Of a stretch of 64,000 nt of DNA, positions 1-8,139 are shown piece by piece. The DNA is from an uncultured Aquimarina sp. (GTDB lineage: Bacteria > Bacteroidota > Bacteroidia > Flavobacteriales > Flavobacteriaceae). A model generated the notes under the pieces. That model saw only the letters and a program-made list of their open reading frames with translations. It was not told where the DNA came from and did no database searches. Where the stretch lies: contig CANLEM010000009.1 of the NCBI GenBank assembly GCA_947489685.1, positions 1 to 64,000 of the forward strand, given 5' to 3'. Positions within the stretch are counted from its first letter, which is position 1. Each line of letters starts with the position of its first letter. A program made the position numbers and the translations under genes.

Positions 1-456
1 GCATCGTTTACATTATCATTTACCCAGCTATAGTTTCCACTTCCATCTGTAACTAATACTTGTCCATTAGTACCTCCAGTTGGTAATTCGATTTCGTTGG
101 TAGCATCTGCATCGGCATCGTTTACATTATCATTTACCCAGCTATAGTTTCCACTTCCATCTGTAACTAATACTTGTCCATTAGTACCTCCTGTTGGTAA
201 TTCGATTTCGTTGGTAGCATCGGCATCGGCATCATTTACATTGTCATTTACCCAGCTATAGTTCCCGCTTCCATCTGTAACCAATACTTGTCCATTTGTA
301 CCTCCTGTTGGTAATTCGATTTCGTTAGTAGCATCGGCATCGGCATCATTTACATTGTCATTTACCCAGCTATAGTTCCCGCTTCCATCTGTAACCAATA
401 CTTGTCCATTAATACCTCCTGTTGGTAATTCGATTTCGTTGGTAGCATCGGCATCG
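1..456. repeat. Four in-frame 114-bp tandem repeats
   Basis: Copies start at 1, 115, 229 and 343 with an exact 114-base period (38 codons) and only a few substitutions each. They encode the ELPTGG...VTDGSGNYSWVND units of the left-edge protein. The array probably continues beyond the window. Because the period is a whole number of codons and copies are nearly identical, copy number can change without breaking the frame. Confidence 0.95.
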
Positions 457-1139
457 GCATCATCGACTCCATCCTGTAAAGATGAAAGATCGGTAACAAT
501 AGTACCGCCACCATCAGTGGTTTCAAGATTTGTACCATTCAATACGACAGAAGTGTTCAACTCATTATTCGGATCCGCATCCGCATCGGTTACTCCATCT
601 TGTAAGGATGAAAGATCCGTAATAATAGTACCGCCACCATCTGTGGTTTCTAACTCCGTACCATTCAATACGACAGAAGTATTCATCTCGTTTATAGGAT
701 CAGAATCGGCATCATCGACCAAATCATTAATCACATTTTCGGCAGTTTTGGCATGCAACGCATACGGAACACTCATCAATTGGCTTGCCCCCATTACAGA
801 AAAATTAGTTCCTCCATTAATGTCAAAAGCAGTCTCAATAAAGTATGGCCCGTTTGCCCAATCGATACTTGTAAAATCATCTCCAGTATTACCCGAACCA
901 ATTTCAAGGTTTACCAAACCATAAGCATTGGTTGTTGTTGCAAAAGTTTCAGTATATACAGAGATTCCACCGATTGTACCTTGTCGAATCGTCATTTGTA
1001 TTCCTACAGGCTGGTTATTTAAAATCAAATTTCCGGCATCTCTCACAACAGCTTGGTACTTAAATCCTTCCGGAGCTTGCGCAAAAGAACTTAATGTGAT
1101 AGTTGTAATAGCAAAGAATGATAGTAAAGCTTTTCTCAT
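1..1139 (-). CDS. Secreted repeat protein with tail-fibre-like N-terminus (3' end beyond window)
   Basis: The reading frame is open from an ATG at 1139 to the left edge, so only the N-terminal 379 codons are visible. Residues 1-21 form a signal peptide ending in SSFAQ. The next 110 residues match a module common in large Bacteroidota surface proteins (GFKYQAVVRDAGN, then an ISVYTET-type strand, then QLMSVPYALHAKTAENV). After that come two 42-residue repeats (STSVVLNGT...TTDGGGTIITDLSSLQDG) and four 38-residue repeats (NEIELPTGG...NGQVLVTDGSGNYSWVND), joined by DADADxxNE linkers. The frame starts 11 bases after the stop of the upstream T9SS-sorted gene, so the two are probably co-transcribed. 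Such proteins usually end in a T9SS sorting or chaperone domain, which cannot be seen here. The function is inferred only as a secreted, fibrous or adhesive surface protein. Confidence 0.85.
   Translation of the reverse strand, partial: MRKALLSFFAITTITLSSFAQAPEGFKYQAVVRDAGNLILNNQPVGIQMTIRQGTIGGISVYTETFATTTNAYGLVNLEIGSGNTGDDFTSIDWANGPYFIETAFDINGGTNFSVMGASQLMSVPYALHAKTAENVINDLVDDADSDPINEMNTSVVLNGTELETTDGGGTIITDLSSLQDGVTDADADPNNELNTSVVLNGTNLETTDGGGTIVTDLSSLQDGVDDADADATNEIELPTGGINGQVLVTDGSGNYSWVNDNVNDADADATNEIELPTGGTNGQVLVTDGSGNYSWVNDNVNDADADATNEIELPTGGTNGQVLVTDGSGNYSWVNDNVNDADADATNEIELPTGGTNGQVLVTDGSGNYSWVNDNVND
466..717. repeat. Two in-frame 126-bp tandem repeats
   Basis: Copies 466-591 and 592-717 share a 126-base period (42 codons) inside the same gene. 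They encode the TSVVLNGT...TTDGGGT...TDLSSLQDG unit. They are more diverged from each other than the 114-bp units and look older. Confidence 0.9.
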
Positions 1140-1150
1140 AATCGTTTCGT

Positions 1151-1615
1151 TTATTTTATCTTAGCTAGTTTAAAAGTTTTTAGATTTCTTCCTTCTTCGT
1201 TCAATGTCACCGTGTAGAATCCAGAAGCTAAATTACTTGTTGGGATAGGAGTTAGTTCTGCCTGGAGTTTATCCTGCAAAATGAGCTTCCCTAGAGCGTC
1301 ATAAATTGAATAGGTTATATTTTCGAAGGAGTTTGTTTGAATATTTAAAATGTCCTCAGCCGGATTAGGAAAGATAACTACTTCAAAATTCGGAGTGTGA
1401 TCCACCATATCTACAAAATTCCAATTTGTTTGAAGAAAGCCTTGGGTGACGTCATTTACTCCATCGGTTAAGGTGTTTATTACAACTTCTCCTATGGTAA
1501 AATCAACGCTAGCATTCTCGTTAGAGTAAGAATCTCCTTGTGTTGCTATGACTTCTTGAGTAAAACCAGTTAAATTGGTAAGTATCAAAAGGAATACTAA
1601 AACATATTTGGGCAT
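1151..1615 (-). CDS. Small T9SS type A sorting-domain protein
   Basis: A secreted protein of 154 residues from the chosen ATG at 1615. That start puts the hydrophobic signal (PKYVLVFLLILTNLTGFTQ) at the N-terminus; upstream in-frame ATGs at 1624 and 1666 would add a non-signal extension. Residues after the signal read QGDSYSNENASVDFTIGEVV, a conserved block in flavobacterial proteins of this type. The C-terminal 75 residues are a T9SS type A domain: VIFPNPAEDILNI, YDALGKLI, LASGFYTVTL and a final lysine-rich strand. It lies 11 bases upstream of the repeat-protein gene on the same strand, suggesting a bicistronic unit for two surface-exported proteins. The specific role is unknown. Confidence 0.85.
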   Translation of the reverse strand: MPKYVLVFLLILTNLTGFTQEVIATQGDSYSNENASVDFTIGEVVINTLTDGVNDVTQGFLQTNWNFVDMVDHTPNFEVVIFPNPAEDILNIQTNSFENITYSIYDALGKLILQDKLQAELTPIPTSNLASGFYTVTLNEEGRNLKTFKLAKIK

Positions 1616-1776
1616 AAAAGGCATTTTTGGGGTTGCAAATGTAGTACATTTCAGTTGTTTACACAAAAACGGTGTGGATTACACTTATTCATACAATTTT
1701 AAAGTCATGTATACGTAAAACAATTCGCCCGTTTTGATAATGATATTTAGACAGGAAACTAAATAATTAAGAAAAC

Positions 1777-2658
1777 TCAATTTTCAAGTTGCACTACAAA
1801 CTCTTTAATTTTTTCACCAATCAAAGTTGGGTTGTCTTCTTGAATGAAATGAATCCCATCACCAATATTTACAGATTCTAAATTCGGAATATTTTCTATA
1901 ATCCAATTTCTTACCGGTTCGGGCATAAAAGCACCGGGTTCTGCATAGAAAAATAGTTTAGGAAGTGTAGATTTTTTTAATGTTTTTCGATAATTTTCAA
2001 CTATTGACGCGGTCAATTCTGGCTTCCCATTTAATGGTACTTGAGAGACAAATTTCCATATAGGCTTTCTACTTTCTGCTGTTTGAAATGGAGCTTTATA
2101 TGCCTCAAGTTCTTCTTTTGTTAAATCTCTTGAAACCCATGTTGGCAGAACATCGTTTAAAAATATATTATCTTCAGCAATCATTGTGTATCCTTCGGGA
2201 CCTCGTAGTTTATTAAAAAACTCAATGTTTTCTTTAGGAAAAAATGTTCCAATATCTTGTATTATTCCTTCCATAAATACAATTGCTTTTACATTGTTTT
2301 GATGATTTGCAAAATAATTAAACCCTAAACCAGATCCCCAATCATGCAATACCAAAATAATATGCTCTAGTCCCATTTGCTCAATTAACTTTTCCAGGTA
2401 AGCATATTGCTCCATATAAGTATAGTCGATTGCTGGTTTATCAGATTTTCCCATGCCTATTAAATCGGGAACTATAATGTGATACCCCATTTCTTGAACA
2501 TAAGGTGTAATATTTCTCCATAAAAAACTATTTGATGGATTTCCATGTAAAAACAGGATTGGATTCCCTTTTTCTTCTTTACCATATTCGAGTACATGCA
2601 TTTTACTACCATATACTTCATAATAACTTGAGGTTTCGTTTTGACTGTTTTGTGACAT
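1777..2658 (-). CDS. Haloalkane dehalogenase-like alpha/beta hydrolase
   Basis: A 293-residue alpha/beta-hydrolase of haloalkane dehalogenase subfamily II type. Visible catalytic features are the oxyanion and halide loop HGNPSN with N40, the nucleophile elbow HDWGS with D106 and halide-binding W107, the acid E130 in VFMEGI, and the catalytic histidine H270 in GIHFIQED. These match the Asp/Glu/His triad and Asn/Trp halide pair of the DhaA/LinB type. Family members hydrolyse a carbon-halogen bond to an alcohol and halide in the cytoplasm; the true substrate cannot be read from sequence. It is divergent from a LysR gene 107 bases away, which probably controls it. An epoxide hydrolase or luciferase-like role is less likely. 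Confidence 0.85.
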   Translation of the reverse strand: MSQNSQNETSSYYEVYGSKMHVLEYGKEEKGNPILFLHGNPSNSFLWRNITPYVQEMGYHIIVPDLIGMGKSDKPAIDYTYMEQYAYLEKLIEQMGLEHIILVLHDWGSGLGFNYFANHQNNVKAIVFMEGIIQDIGTFFPKENIEFFNKLRGPEGYTMIAEDNIFLNDVLPTWVSRDLTKEELEAYKAPFQTAESRKPIWKFVSQVPLNGKPELTASIVENYRKTLKKSTLPKLFFYAEPGAFMPEPVRNWIIENIPNLESVNIGDGIHFIQEDNPTLIGEKIKEFVVQLEN

Positions 2659-2765
2659 AACTTTAATTCTAATAAGTATTGTTAACTATTACAGTACGAA
2701 GGTACATTGTTTGTTAATATAAAGAAAATGAATTATTTTTATCATTTACATAAATATATTGAATA

Positions 2766-3653
2766 ATGAATGTGTCATTACGTAATTTAAAATTGATTAA
2801 TGTTATTGTAAAAGAGGGCTCGGTAACCAAAGCTTCTAAGAAACTATTTCTTTCGCAACCTGCGCTAAGTCATCAACTCAAAAAATTGGAAGAAGAAATT
2901 GGGTTAAAAGTGTTTAATCGATTGAACAAAAAATTAGTTCTTACAGATGTTGGCCAAGTACTTTATTCTAATTCTGAGAAAATGCTGGCTTCTATGAGCT
3001 TACTCAATGCAGAACTAGATGAAATTAAAAAAGGAAGGAAAAAGAAAATTCGATTAACAACCGAATGTTACACCTGTTATCATTGGTTACCAAGAGTAGT
3101 TCAAGAATTTAGAAAAGATAATCCCGGTATACATGTTTCGATTGATATTGAGGCTACAAAAGCACCACACCAATATCTTTTGGAAGGTAAAATCGATTTG
3201 GCAATTGTAAGCAGTACGGTTAACAATCCTTCAATTCATTATGAAAACTTGATTACAGACGAAATGGTTTTGATTGTATCCAAAGATAATGTGTTGAGCG
3301 GATCAGAAAAAATCAATTTAACCGATTTAAGCGATCAAAACTTAATTTTGTACGATATTCCGGAAGAAAAAAACTACGTTCTCACTCGTATCTTAAATAA
3401 TAATATTGGGTTTGTAGGCTCTATTCAGAAAGTACAATTAACCGAAGCTATTATCGAATTGGTAAGTGCTAATTTGGGAGTTTCGGTCATGGCAAAATGG
3501 GCTGTCGAACCTTTTTTAAATAATAAAAATCTAGAAATAATTCCCTTCGATTCAAAATTAGGAAAAAGAGACTGGTATGTTGCAAGTTTAAATGAAATCT
3601 CTAAAACTGAAAACTCGTTCATTAATGAGATAAAAAAAGATTTCAAAGATTAA
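2766..3653 (+). CDS. LysR-family transcriptional regulator
   Basis: A 295-residue LysR regulator. Residues 1-60 form the winged helix-turn-helix (EGSVTKASKKLFLSQPALSH, then LEEEIGLKVFNR). Residues 90-290 form the periplasmic-binding-protein-like effector domain. The start is the ATG at 2766. The gene is divergent from the dehalogenase-like hydrolase, sharing 107 bases of upstream DNA, the usual arrangement for a LysR protein and its target. The co-inducer is unknown. The effector domain resembles MetR-like members in general character, but that is not strong enough to name it. Confidence 0.9.
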   Translation: MNVSLRNLKLINVIVKEGSVTKASKKLFLSQPALSHQLKKLEEEIGLKVFNRLNKKLVLTDVGQVLYSNSEKMLASMSLLNAELDEIKKGRKKKIRLTTECYTCYHWLPRVVQEFRKDNPGIHVSIDIEATKAPHQYLLEGKIDLAIVSSTVNNPSIHYENLITDEMVLIVSKDNVLSGSEKINLTDLSDQNLILYDIPEEKNYVLTRILNNNIGFVGSIQKVQLTEAIIELVSANLGVSVMAKWAVEPFLNNKNLEIIPFDSKLGKRDWYVASLNEISKTENSFINEIKKDFKD

Positions 3654-3824
3654 AAATAAACCAAAACCACCTAATCAAACGATATAAAAAAGATAACCAA
3701 GATACGTAAAGCATAACCCATAAGCCCTTTCACAATTTAAAAGCAAAAATTATCAAGCCCCAGGCAACCTATTCTACTTTATTGGCGTCTGTATATGTAT
3801 AGAAGTACTTTAAACTAATATAGC

Positions 3825-4529
3825 ATGACACCAAGAAATAAAACAGCCAGAATAGCCGGAGCACTTTATTTAGTCCTAATCATCAGCGGTATAATTAATT
3901 TGATGTATATCCCTTCTAAATTGATAGTTTGGGAAAGTGCATCAAAAACAATTGACAATATTACAAATTCTGAATTGTTATTTCGATTTGGTATTATCAG
4001 CGGTATTATAACTTTTCTGTCCTTTTTATTTTTATCATTAGTCTTGCATAGGCTCTTGCAAGAAATAAATAAAGTTTATGCCAATCTTATGGTGATACTG
4101 GTATTAGTAAGTATTCCTCTCTCTTTTGTAAATATTTTAAACAAGTTATCCGTTTTAACACTTATCAGTGAAGCATCATACTTACAAGGTATGGAAAACA
4201 TAGAGCTCCAAACTCAAATTATGTTATACCTTGATAATTATAACAATGGGATTCAAATTTCACAGATATTCTGGGGACTTTGGTTATTTCCTTTTGGATA
4301 TTTGGTTTATAAATCAGGCTTTCTTCCCAAATTTTTTGGAATATTACTTATGGCAGGTTGTTTTGGTTATTTAATCACATTTTTTGGAGATTTCCTATAT
4401 GCCGATTTTCATGATACGGTTTTATATGATATTATTGGAATACCAGCTTCAATAGGAGAAATCGGAATCTGCTTATGGCTTCTGATCATGGGAACAAATA
4501 CACTTAGTCGAAAGGGAAAAATTGTATAA
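3825..4529 (+). CDS. DUF4386 family membrane protein
   Basis: A 234-residue integral membrane protein with about six hydrophobic helices and no soluble domain. The N-terminus TARIAGALYLVLIISGI and the later FWGLWLFPFGYLVYKSGFLP block are characteristic of DUF4386. The biochemical function of the family is not known. It is preceded by 170 bases with no recognisable gene, transcribed alone, and convergent with the next gene. A second DUF4386 protein is at 17400-18068; the two are clearly diverged, not a recent duplicate. Confidence 0.85.
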   Translation: MTPRNKTARIAGALYLVLIISGIINLMYIPSKLIVWESASKTIDNITNSELLFRFGIISGIITFLSFLFLSLVLHRLLQEINKVYANLMVILVLVSIPLSFVNILNKLSVLTLISEASYLQGMENIELQTQIMLYLDNYNNGIQISQIFWGLWLFPFGYLVYKSGFLPKFFGILLMAGCFGYLITFFGDFLYADFHDTVLYDIIGIPASIGEIGICLWLLIMGTNTLSRKGKIV

Positions 4530-4564
4530 TTCTGGGTATTCTTTATATCCGGTTTTGGCAATAA

Positions 4565-5296
4565 TCACTGTTGTTTCCTTCGGGTAAAACCTACAATTTG
4601 ATAATGTTTTCCTGTTTTTTTTAACACTAGTCTAGCTCCTTGAAACCTACTTTCGGGATTAATCTGCATTATTACCTCAGACATACCAACCGAAAGTCTT
4701 TCGGACAAAGTATAAGTGCCAATAAAAGTCTGTGGTTCTAAAGTAAGATCCGTAGGATATACCAAGACAATTTCTTTTTTAAAAAAAAGTGGAAAAATGC
4801 CTTCTATTTCTAACCAACCTACTACATAATTTGCGGGATCCAAAGTCGATATATCAACACTTGTAAAATCGATCAAATCTATATTTTCCTTTTTTCGAAA
4901 TCGTTTCCTAATCTTTGGTTTAATACCTTTCTTGCTATAACCTATTAGCTCTGGGATTCCTGTATCTTCATTCATAAAAAAGTAAATACGATAAAATCTA
5001 TGTTCTTTAAGCCAATCATAAATAATTGATTCATTGGATACTCTAAGTTGATCTCTTTTTTTTCCATTATATAAGGTAGAAAAGTTGTTACTTATTTCGT
5101 TAACCCAAATTGTGTTATCTGATGGATTTGCCAATGATCCGAAATTAAACTGTTCATCCAAAAGAGCGGTAATAACCTTATGTTTCTTTACATATTTCTT
5201 GGATGATCTTTTGTCAAAGTCAATTAGTTCTTCCGAAGAAAATTGCCCAAATAGAAATGCGGGACTACATAAGAGTATAAAAACAAAAAATTTCAT
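4565..5296 (-). CDS. Secreted hypothetical protein
   Basis: A protein of about 243 residues with no recognised family. The ATG at 5296 is preferred over the one at 5353 because it places a signal peptide (KFFVFILLCSPAFLFGQ) at the N-terminus. The mature part is lysine- and glutamate-rich, mostly soluble, and contains a basic patch (KKGIKPKIRKRFRKKEN). The C-terminus reads GARLVLKKTGKHYQIVGFTR. It has no lipobox, transmembrane helix or T9SS domain, so it is probably periplasmic. It is convergent with the DUF4386 gene and stands alone. Confidence 0.65.
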   Translation of the reverse strand: MKFFVFILLCSPAFLFGQFSSEELIDFDKRSSKKYVKKHKVITALLDEQFNFGSLANPSDNTIWVNEISNNFSTLYNGKKRDQLRVSNESIIYDWLKEHRFYRIYFFMNEDTGIPELIGYSKKGIKPKIRKRFRKKENIDLIDFTSVDISTLDPANYVVGWLEIEGIFPLFFKKEIVLVYPTDLTLEPQTFIGTYTLSERLSVGMSEVIMQINPESRFQGARLVLKKTGKHYQIVGFTRRKQQ

Positions 5297-5608
5297 TTCT
5301 TTAAAAAGATTATAATTGACCAATTGTTTACTCTTTTTCAAATATTGTACCATTGTAATAAATGTAGTAACTAAATATAAAGTACAAAGAATATAGAAAT
5401 TGTATCATCAAAATAGAATAATTTCTAAATCGCACTACTCTATATTTTCTTTATTCTTATTTATATATTTGATATTAAAGATTAAAGCAATGAATATCAA
5501 AAAGGATTAATAATTATCTTTTTGACTATATAAAAGATACTGATAATGGTATCCAAAATCATCGGCTGTAGATTACTTAAACAACTACAAGTCATAATTC
5601 AATTCATA

Positions 5609-6385
5609 ATGAAAAAAATAAGCATACAAGGAATACAGTACGATGAAAAATCCTCATACCAGAAAGGCCCTAAACTTGCTCCTGCAATTATACGGGAAGC
5701 TTTGAATTGCGGGTCTATGAATATGTTTTCAGAAAATTTAAGTTCTATAGAAAATGCTATGATTGATGATAAAGGTGATTTTGAAATATCTGAATATTTT
5801 GATATTGAAAAATTAACCGAGAATCATCTTAACTCGAATACCAAAATTTTTACTTTGGGAGGGGATCATTCGATAACATTTCCTATAATTAAAGCACATC
5901 ATAAAAAATACTCCAAACTCGACATTCTTCATATTGATGCCCATAGTGATTTGTATGATGATTATGAAGGAGACAAGTATTCTCACGCCTGCCCTTTTGC
6001 CAGAATTATGGAAAATAAACTTGCCGTTAGACTGGTTCAAGTTGGGATTAGAACATTAAATGCACACCAGGCCGAACAGGCAGATAAATTTAATGTTGAA
6101 ATACATCAAATGAAAGATTTGGACTTAACCAAGATTCCAAAATTTAAAAACCCCTTATACATTTCGTTAGACATGGATGGGTTCGATCCTGCTTTTGCTC
6201 CTGGAGTCTCGCATCATGAACCGGGGGGATTAACCTCTAGACAAGTAATCAATTTAATTCAAAACATAGATGCCGAAATTATTGGTGCAGACATTGTTGA
6301 GTATAACCCCAATAGAGATATTCAAAATATGACCGCCTTTTTGGCCGCAAAAATGATGAAAGAAATCATAAGCAAAATGATGTAA
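5609..6385 (+). CDS. Arginase/agmatinase/formiminoglutamase family hydrolase
   Basis: A 258-residue ureohydrolase. The ATG at 5609 is chosen because upstream in-frame sequence to 5546 lacks conservation and the family begins with the MKKISIQGIQYD strand. Binuclear manganese ligands are all present: GGDHS (H87), IDAHSD (D110, H112, D114) and SLDMDGFDP (D188, D190). The DLYDDYEGDKYSHACPFARI block is typical of the bacterial agmatinase-like branch. Family members split a guanidino group from arginine, agmatine or a related substrate, giving urea or formamide plus an amine. The substrate here is not certain. The gene is monocistronic. Confidence 0.88.
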   Translation: MKKISIQGIQYDEKSSYQKGPKLAPAIIREALNCGSMNMFSENLSSIENAMIDDKGDFEISEYFDIEKLTENHLNSNTKIFTLGGDHSITFPIIKAHHKKYSKLDILHIDAHSDLYDDYEGDKYSHACPFARIMENKLAVRLVQVGIRTLNAHQAEQADKFNVEIHQMKDLDLTKIPKFKNPLYISLDMDGFDPAFAPGVSHHEPGGLTSRQVINLIQNIDAEIIGADIVEYNPNRDIQNMTAFLAAKMMKEIISKMM

Positions 6386-6442
6386 GAATTCTTTAACACA
6401 ATTTAGACCCTGATAATAGTATCAATATATCATTTTTAAAGC

Positions 6443-6499
6443 ATGAAAGCTTTAGTTATAGGGATTACAATACTTCTACTTAATTTAAATAACTACTAA
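6443..6499 (+). other. Mini-ORF resembling an isolated signal peptide
   Basis: An ATG is followed by 17 codons, MKALVIGITILLLNLNN and a tyrosine, then a stop. The composition is that of a signal peptide without a mature protein. It may be a fossil of a decayed secreted gene or chance. It lies just upstream of the ECF-like promoter at 6514. Confidence 0.25.
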
Positions 6500-6513
6500 T
6501 CAAATTTATATTT

Positions 6514-6540
6514 CGGGTAACAATTTGGTCTTTCGTGACA
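6514..6540 (+). promoter_or_regulatory. Putative ECF-sigma-type promoter for the 6580 gene
   Basis: CGGGTAACA at 6514-6522 is followed, 22 bases start to start, by TGACA at 6536-6540. The same CGGGTAACA element with TGTCA at exactly the same spacing occurs at 8065. The GTAAC / TGnCA pattern resembles Bacteroidota ECF sigma promoters. The ATG of the downstream gene is 40 bases further on. Confidence 0.5.
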
Positions 6541-6579
6541 CTTACTACTAACAAATAGTAACCCTAATTTAAAAACAAT

Positions 6580-7098
6580 ATGGATAATATCTTAGGAAAT
6601 CCTGAAAAAGAAATAATAGAATTTGAAATATTATCAATTCAAAAATTTTTAGTATTAAGCATATTCAGTCTTGGATTATATGAAGTATGGTGGATTTACA
6701 AATCTTGGAGGTTTTTTAGAGATAAAGACAATCTTGATATTATGCCAGCAGCAAGGGCGATTTTTTCAATTCTCTTTTTACATGGTCTATTTGAAAAAAT
6801 ACAAGATTTTTCCAAATCCAAAGGTCATACAAAAACCTTTTCATCTGCTGGTTATTATTTAGGTTTTATTGGGTTAAACTTTACTAGCCGATTACCAGAT
6901 CCATACTGGTTAGTTTCATTTTTGTCAATGTTTTTTTTAATTCCTGCATTAGAATCCCTAAATTATGGAATCAAGCAAAGTGAAAATTATACTACAATTG
7001 AGAATGGAAAATATAATAATCGTCAAATAGGTATAATAACCGTTGGTTCTTTATTTTGGGTATTAGTTTTAATAGGATTATTTATACCCACAGAATAA
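6580..7098 (+). CDS. DUF4234-like membrane protein
   Basis: A 172-residue membrane protein. Near the N-terminus it has the hydrophobic FLVLSIFSLGLYEVWWIYKS motif, typical of DUF4234-type proteins of unknown function. Three further hydrophobic stretches follow, the last near the C-terminus (IGIITVGSLFWVLVLIGLFI). No enzyme motif is visible. The gene is monocistronic and follows a putative ECF-type promoter shared in pattern with the 8140 gene, so it may belong to an envelope or stress regulon; that is inference. Confidence 0.6.
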   Translation: MDNILGNPEKEIIEFEILSIQKFLVLSIFSLGLYEVWWIYKSWRFFRDKDNLDIMPAARAIFSILFLHGLFEKIQDFSKSKGHTKTFSSAGYYLGFIGLNFTSRLPDPYWLVSFLSMFFLIPALESLNYGIKQSENYTTIENGKYNNRQIGIITVGSLFWVLVLIGLFIPTE

Positions 7099-7243
7099 AA
7101 CTTATGTATCACAATAGTGGTTACTAATATGATCAATTCCTTTTTTTAAATTATAACTTTTATCTAATTTTATAATGTTTTGGTTTTCGACACATTCATA
7201 AAACAAACTAAAAATAAATTAGTGTAATACTAAAACCTAAGTT

Positions 7244-7321
7244 ATGAGTAAAACAAGCCATCACGATGAGCGCATTGCCTAAATGATATTTACTTTGGTA
7301 TACCCTGATGAAATTGCCTAA
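7244..7321 (+). pseudogene. Fossil of a DUF2200-family gene (5' end only)
   Basis: Reading from the ATG at 7244 gives MSKTSHHDERIA, a stop (TAA at 7280), MIFTLVYPDEIA, then another stop. DUF2200 proteins begin with a block close to HDERIAKM.F..VYP, so the first stop sits where a lysine codon (AAA to TAA) is expected. Only the first 25 or so codons are recognisable and the rest is lost. The assignment is from memory of the family. Confidence 0.55.
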
Positions 7322-7383
7322 TTATTAGATAACTAAAATTTGTATAATCACCTTATATTTTATAAAAGCCCTTTACACGTAAT

Positions 7384-7959
7384 ATGAATCCCTTAAAACA
7401 ATTTATAGAATGGTATGACAGGGAGGTGGAAAAAAGTTCGGTAAGAATACCTTCTGCTTGTTGTCTAACTTCTATTGGTTTAGATGGATATCCTAATTCT
7501 AGATTTGTTTCGCTTAAAGAAATTTTAAACAATAAATTTGTTATAACAGGACCACTGAATTCGAGAAAAGGAACAGAACTGCTATCCAACTCAAAAGCTG
7601 CACTTACCTTTTGGTGGACCGCTACCGAACGACAAGTTAGAGTTCAAGGCGATGCAATCCAAATTGAAAATACACTTGCAGATAAATATTTTAAAGAAAG
7701 AAGCAAAGAATCACAAATAGTTAGTCAAATTTGTGAACAAGGAATACCAATAGAAGATTCAACAAAACTCGTTGCTTTATTTGAGACACAAAAGACTGAG
7801 ATCAATAAAAATGAAATCCATAGGCCAAAAACCTGGTCTGGTTTTTACATTATTCCTAAAAGAATTGAATTTATGAAATTCGAAAAAAGCAGATTTCATT
7901 ATCGGGAGTTATTTATTAATGAAGAAGGTATTTGGAAAAAGACGATTTTACAACCTTAA
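7384..7959 (+). CDS. pdxH: Pyridoxamine 5'-phosphate oxidase-like flavoprotein
   Basis: A 191-residue FMN-binding split-barrel protein related to PdxH, which oxidises pyridoxamine or pyridoxine 5'-phosphate to pyridoxal 5'-phosphate. Visible landmarks are the SRFVSLKEI strand, the FMN-binding NSRKGTEL segment, and TFWWTATERQVRVQGDA in the barrel. The C-terminal PNPOx dimerisation segment ends in FINEEGIWKKTILQP. It is about 20 residues shorter at the N-terminus than typical PdxH. The usual RLHDR-type substrate-binding motif reads RFHYRE, so it could be a divergent paralogue with another substrate. The gene stands alone. Confidence 0.78.
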   Translation: MNPLKQFIEWYDREVEKSSVRIPSACCLTSIGLDGYPNSRFVSLKEILNNKFVITGPLNSRKGTELLSNSKAALTFWWTATERQVRVQGDAIQIENTLADKYFKERSKESQIVSQICEQGIPIEDSTKLVALFETQKTEINKNEIHRPKTWSGFYIIPKRIEFMKFEKSRFHYRELFINEEGIWKKTILQP

Positions 7960-8064
7960 CAACTCTTTCTTAATATGTATTATAATTATATATTTTTCTA
8001 ATTATTGAGAAAATAAGCCCTAACCCTGCTCTATCGCATATAAACAGATAGAAAAATCAATTAC

Positions 8065-8091
8065 CGGGTAACATTTTGCACTATTTTGTCA
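8065..8091 (+). promoter_or_regulatory. Putative ECF-sigma-type promoter for the 8140-9443 pair
   Basis: CGGGTAACA at 8065-8073 and TGTCA at 8087-8091 repeat the element at 6514 with identical 22-base spacing. The -10-like part overlaps an in-frame TTG at 8086, which argues that this TTG is not a start and supports the TTG at 8140. Confidence 0.5.
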
Positions 8092-8139
8092 CCATACACT
8101 ATACATGCCAAATTTATAACGATAAAACCAAATATAAAA

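Noticed and set aside
1..456. Regular repeats that could suggest a CRISPR array
   Set aside because: The period is exactly 38 codons, the whole unit is repeated with no unique spacer, and the frame is open through all copies, so it is coding sequence.
5537..6425. Similar motifs (GATACTGATAATGGTATC and CCTGATAATAGTATC) flanking the arginase-family gene, as possible mobile-element ends
   Set aside because: The match is short and imperfect, there are no target-site duplications and no transposase, so chance is more likely.
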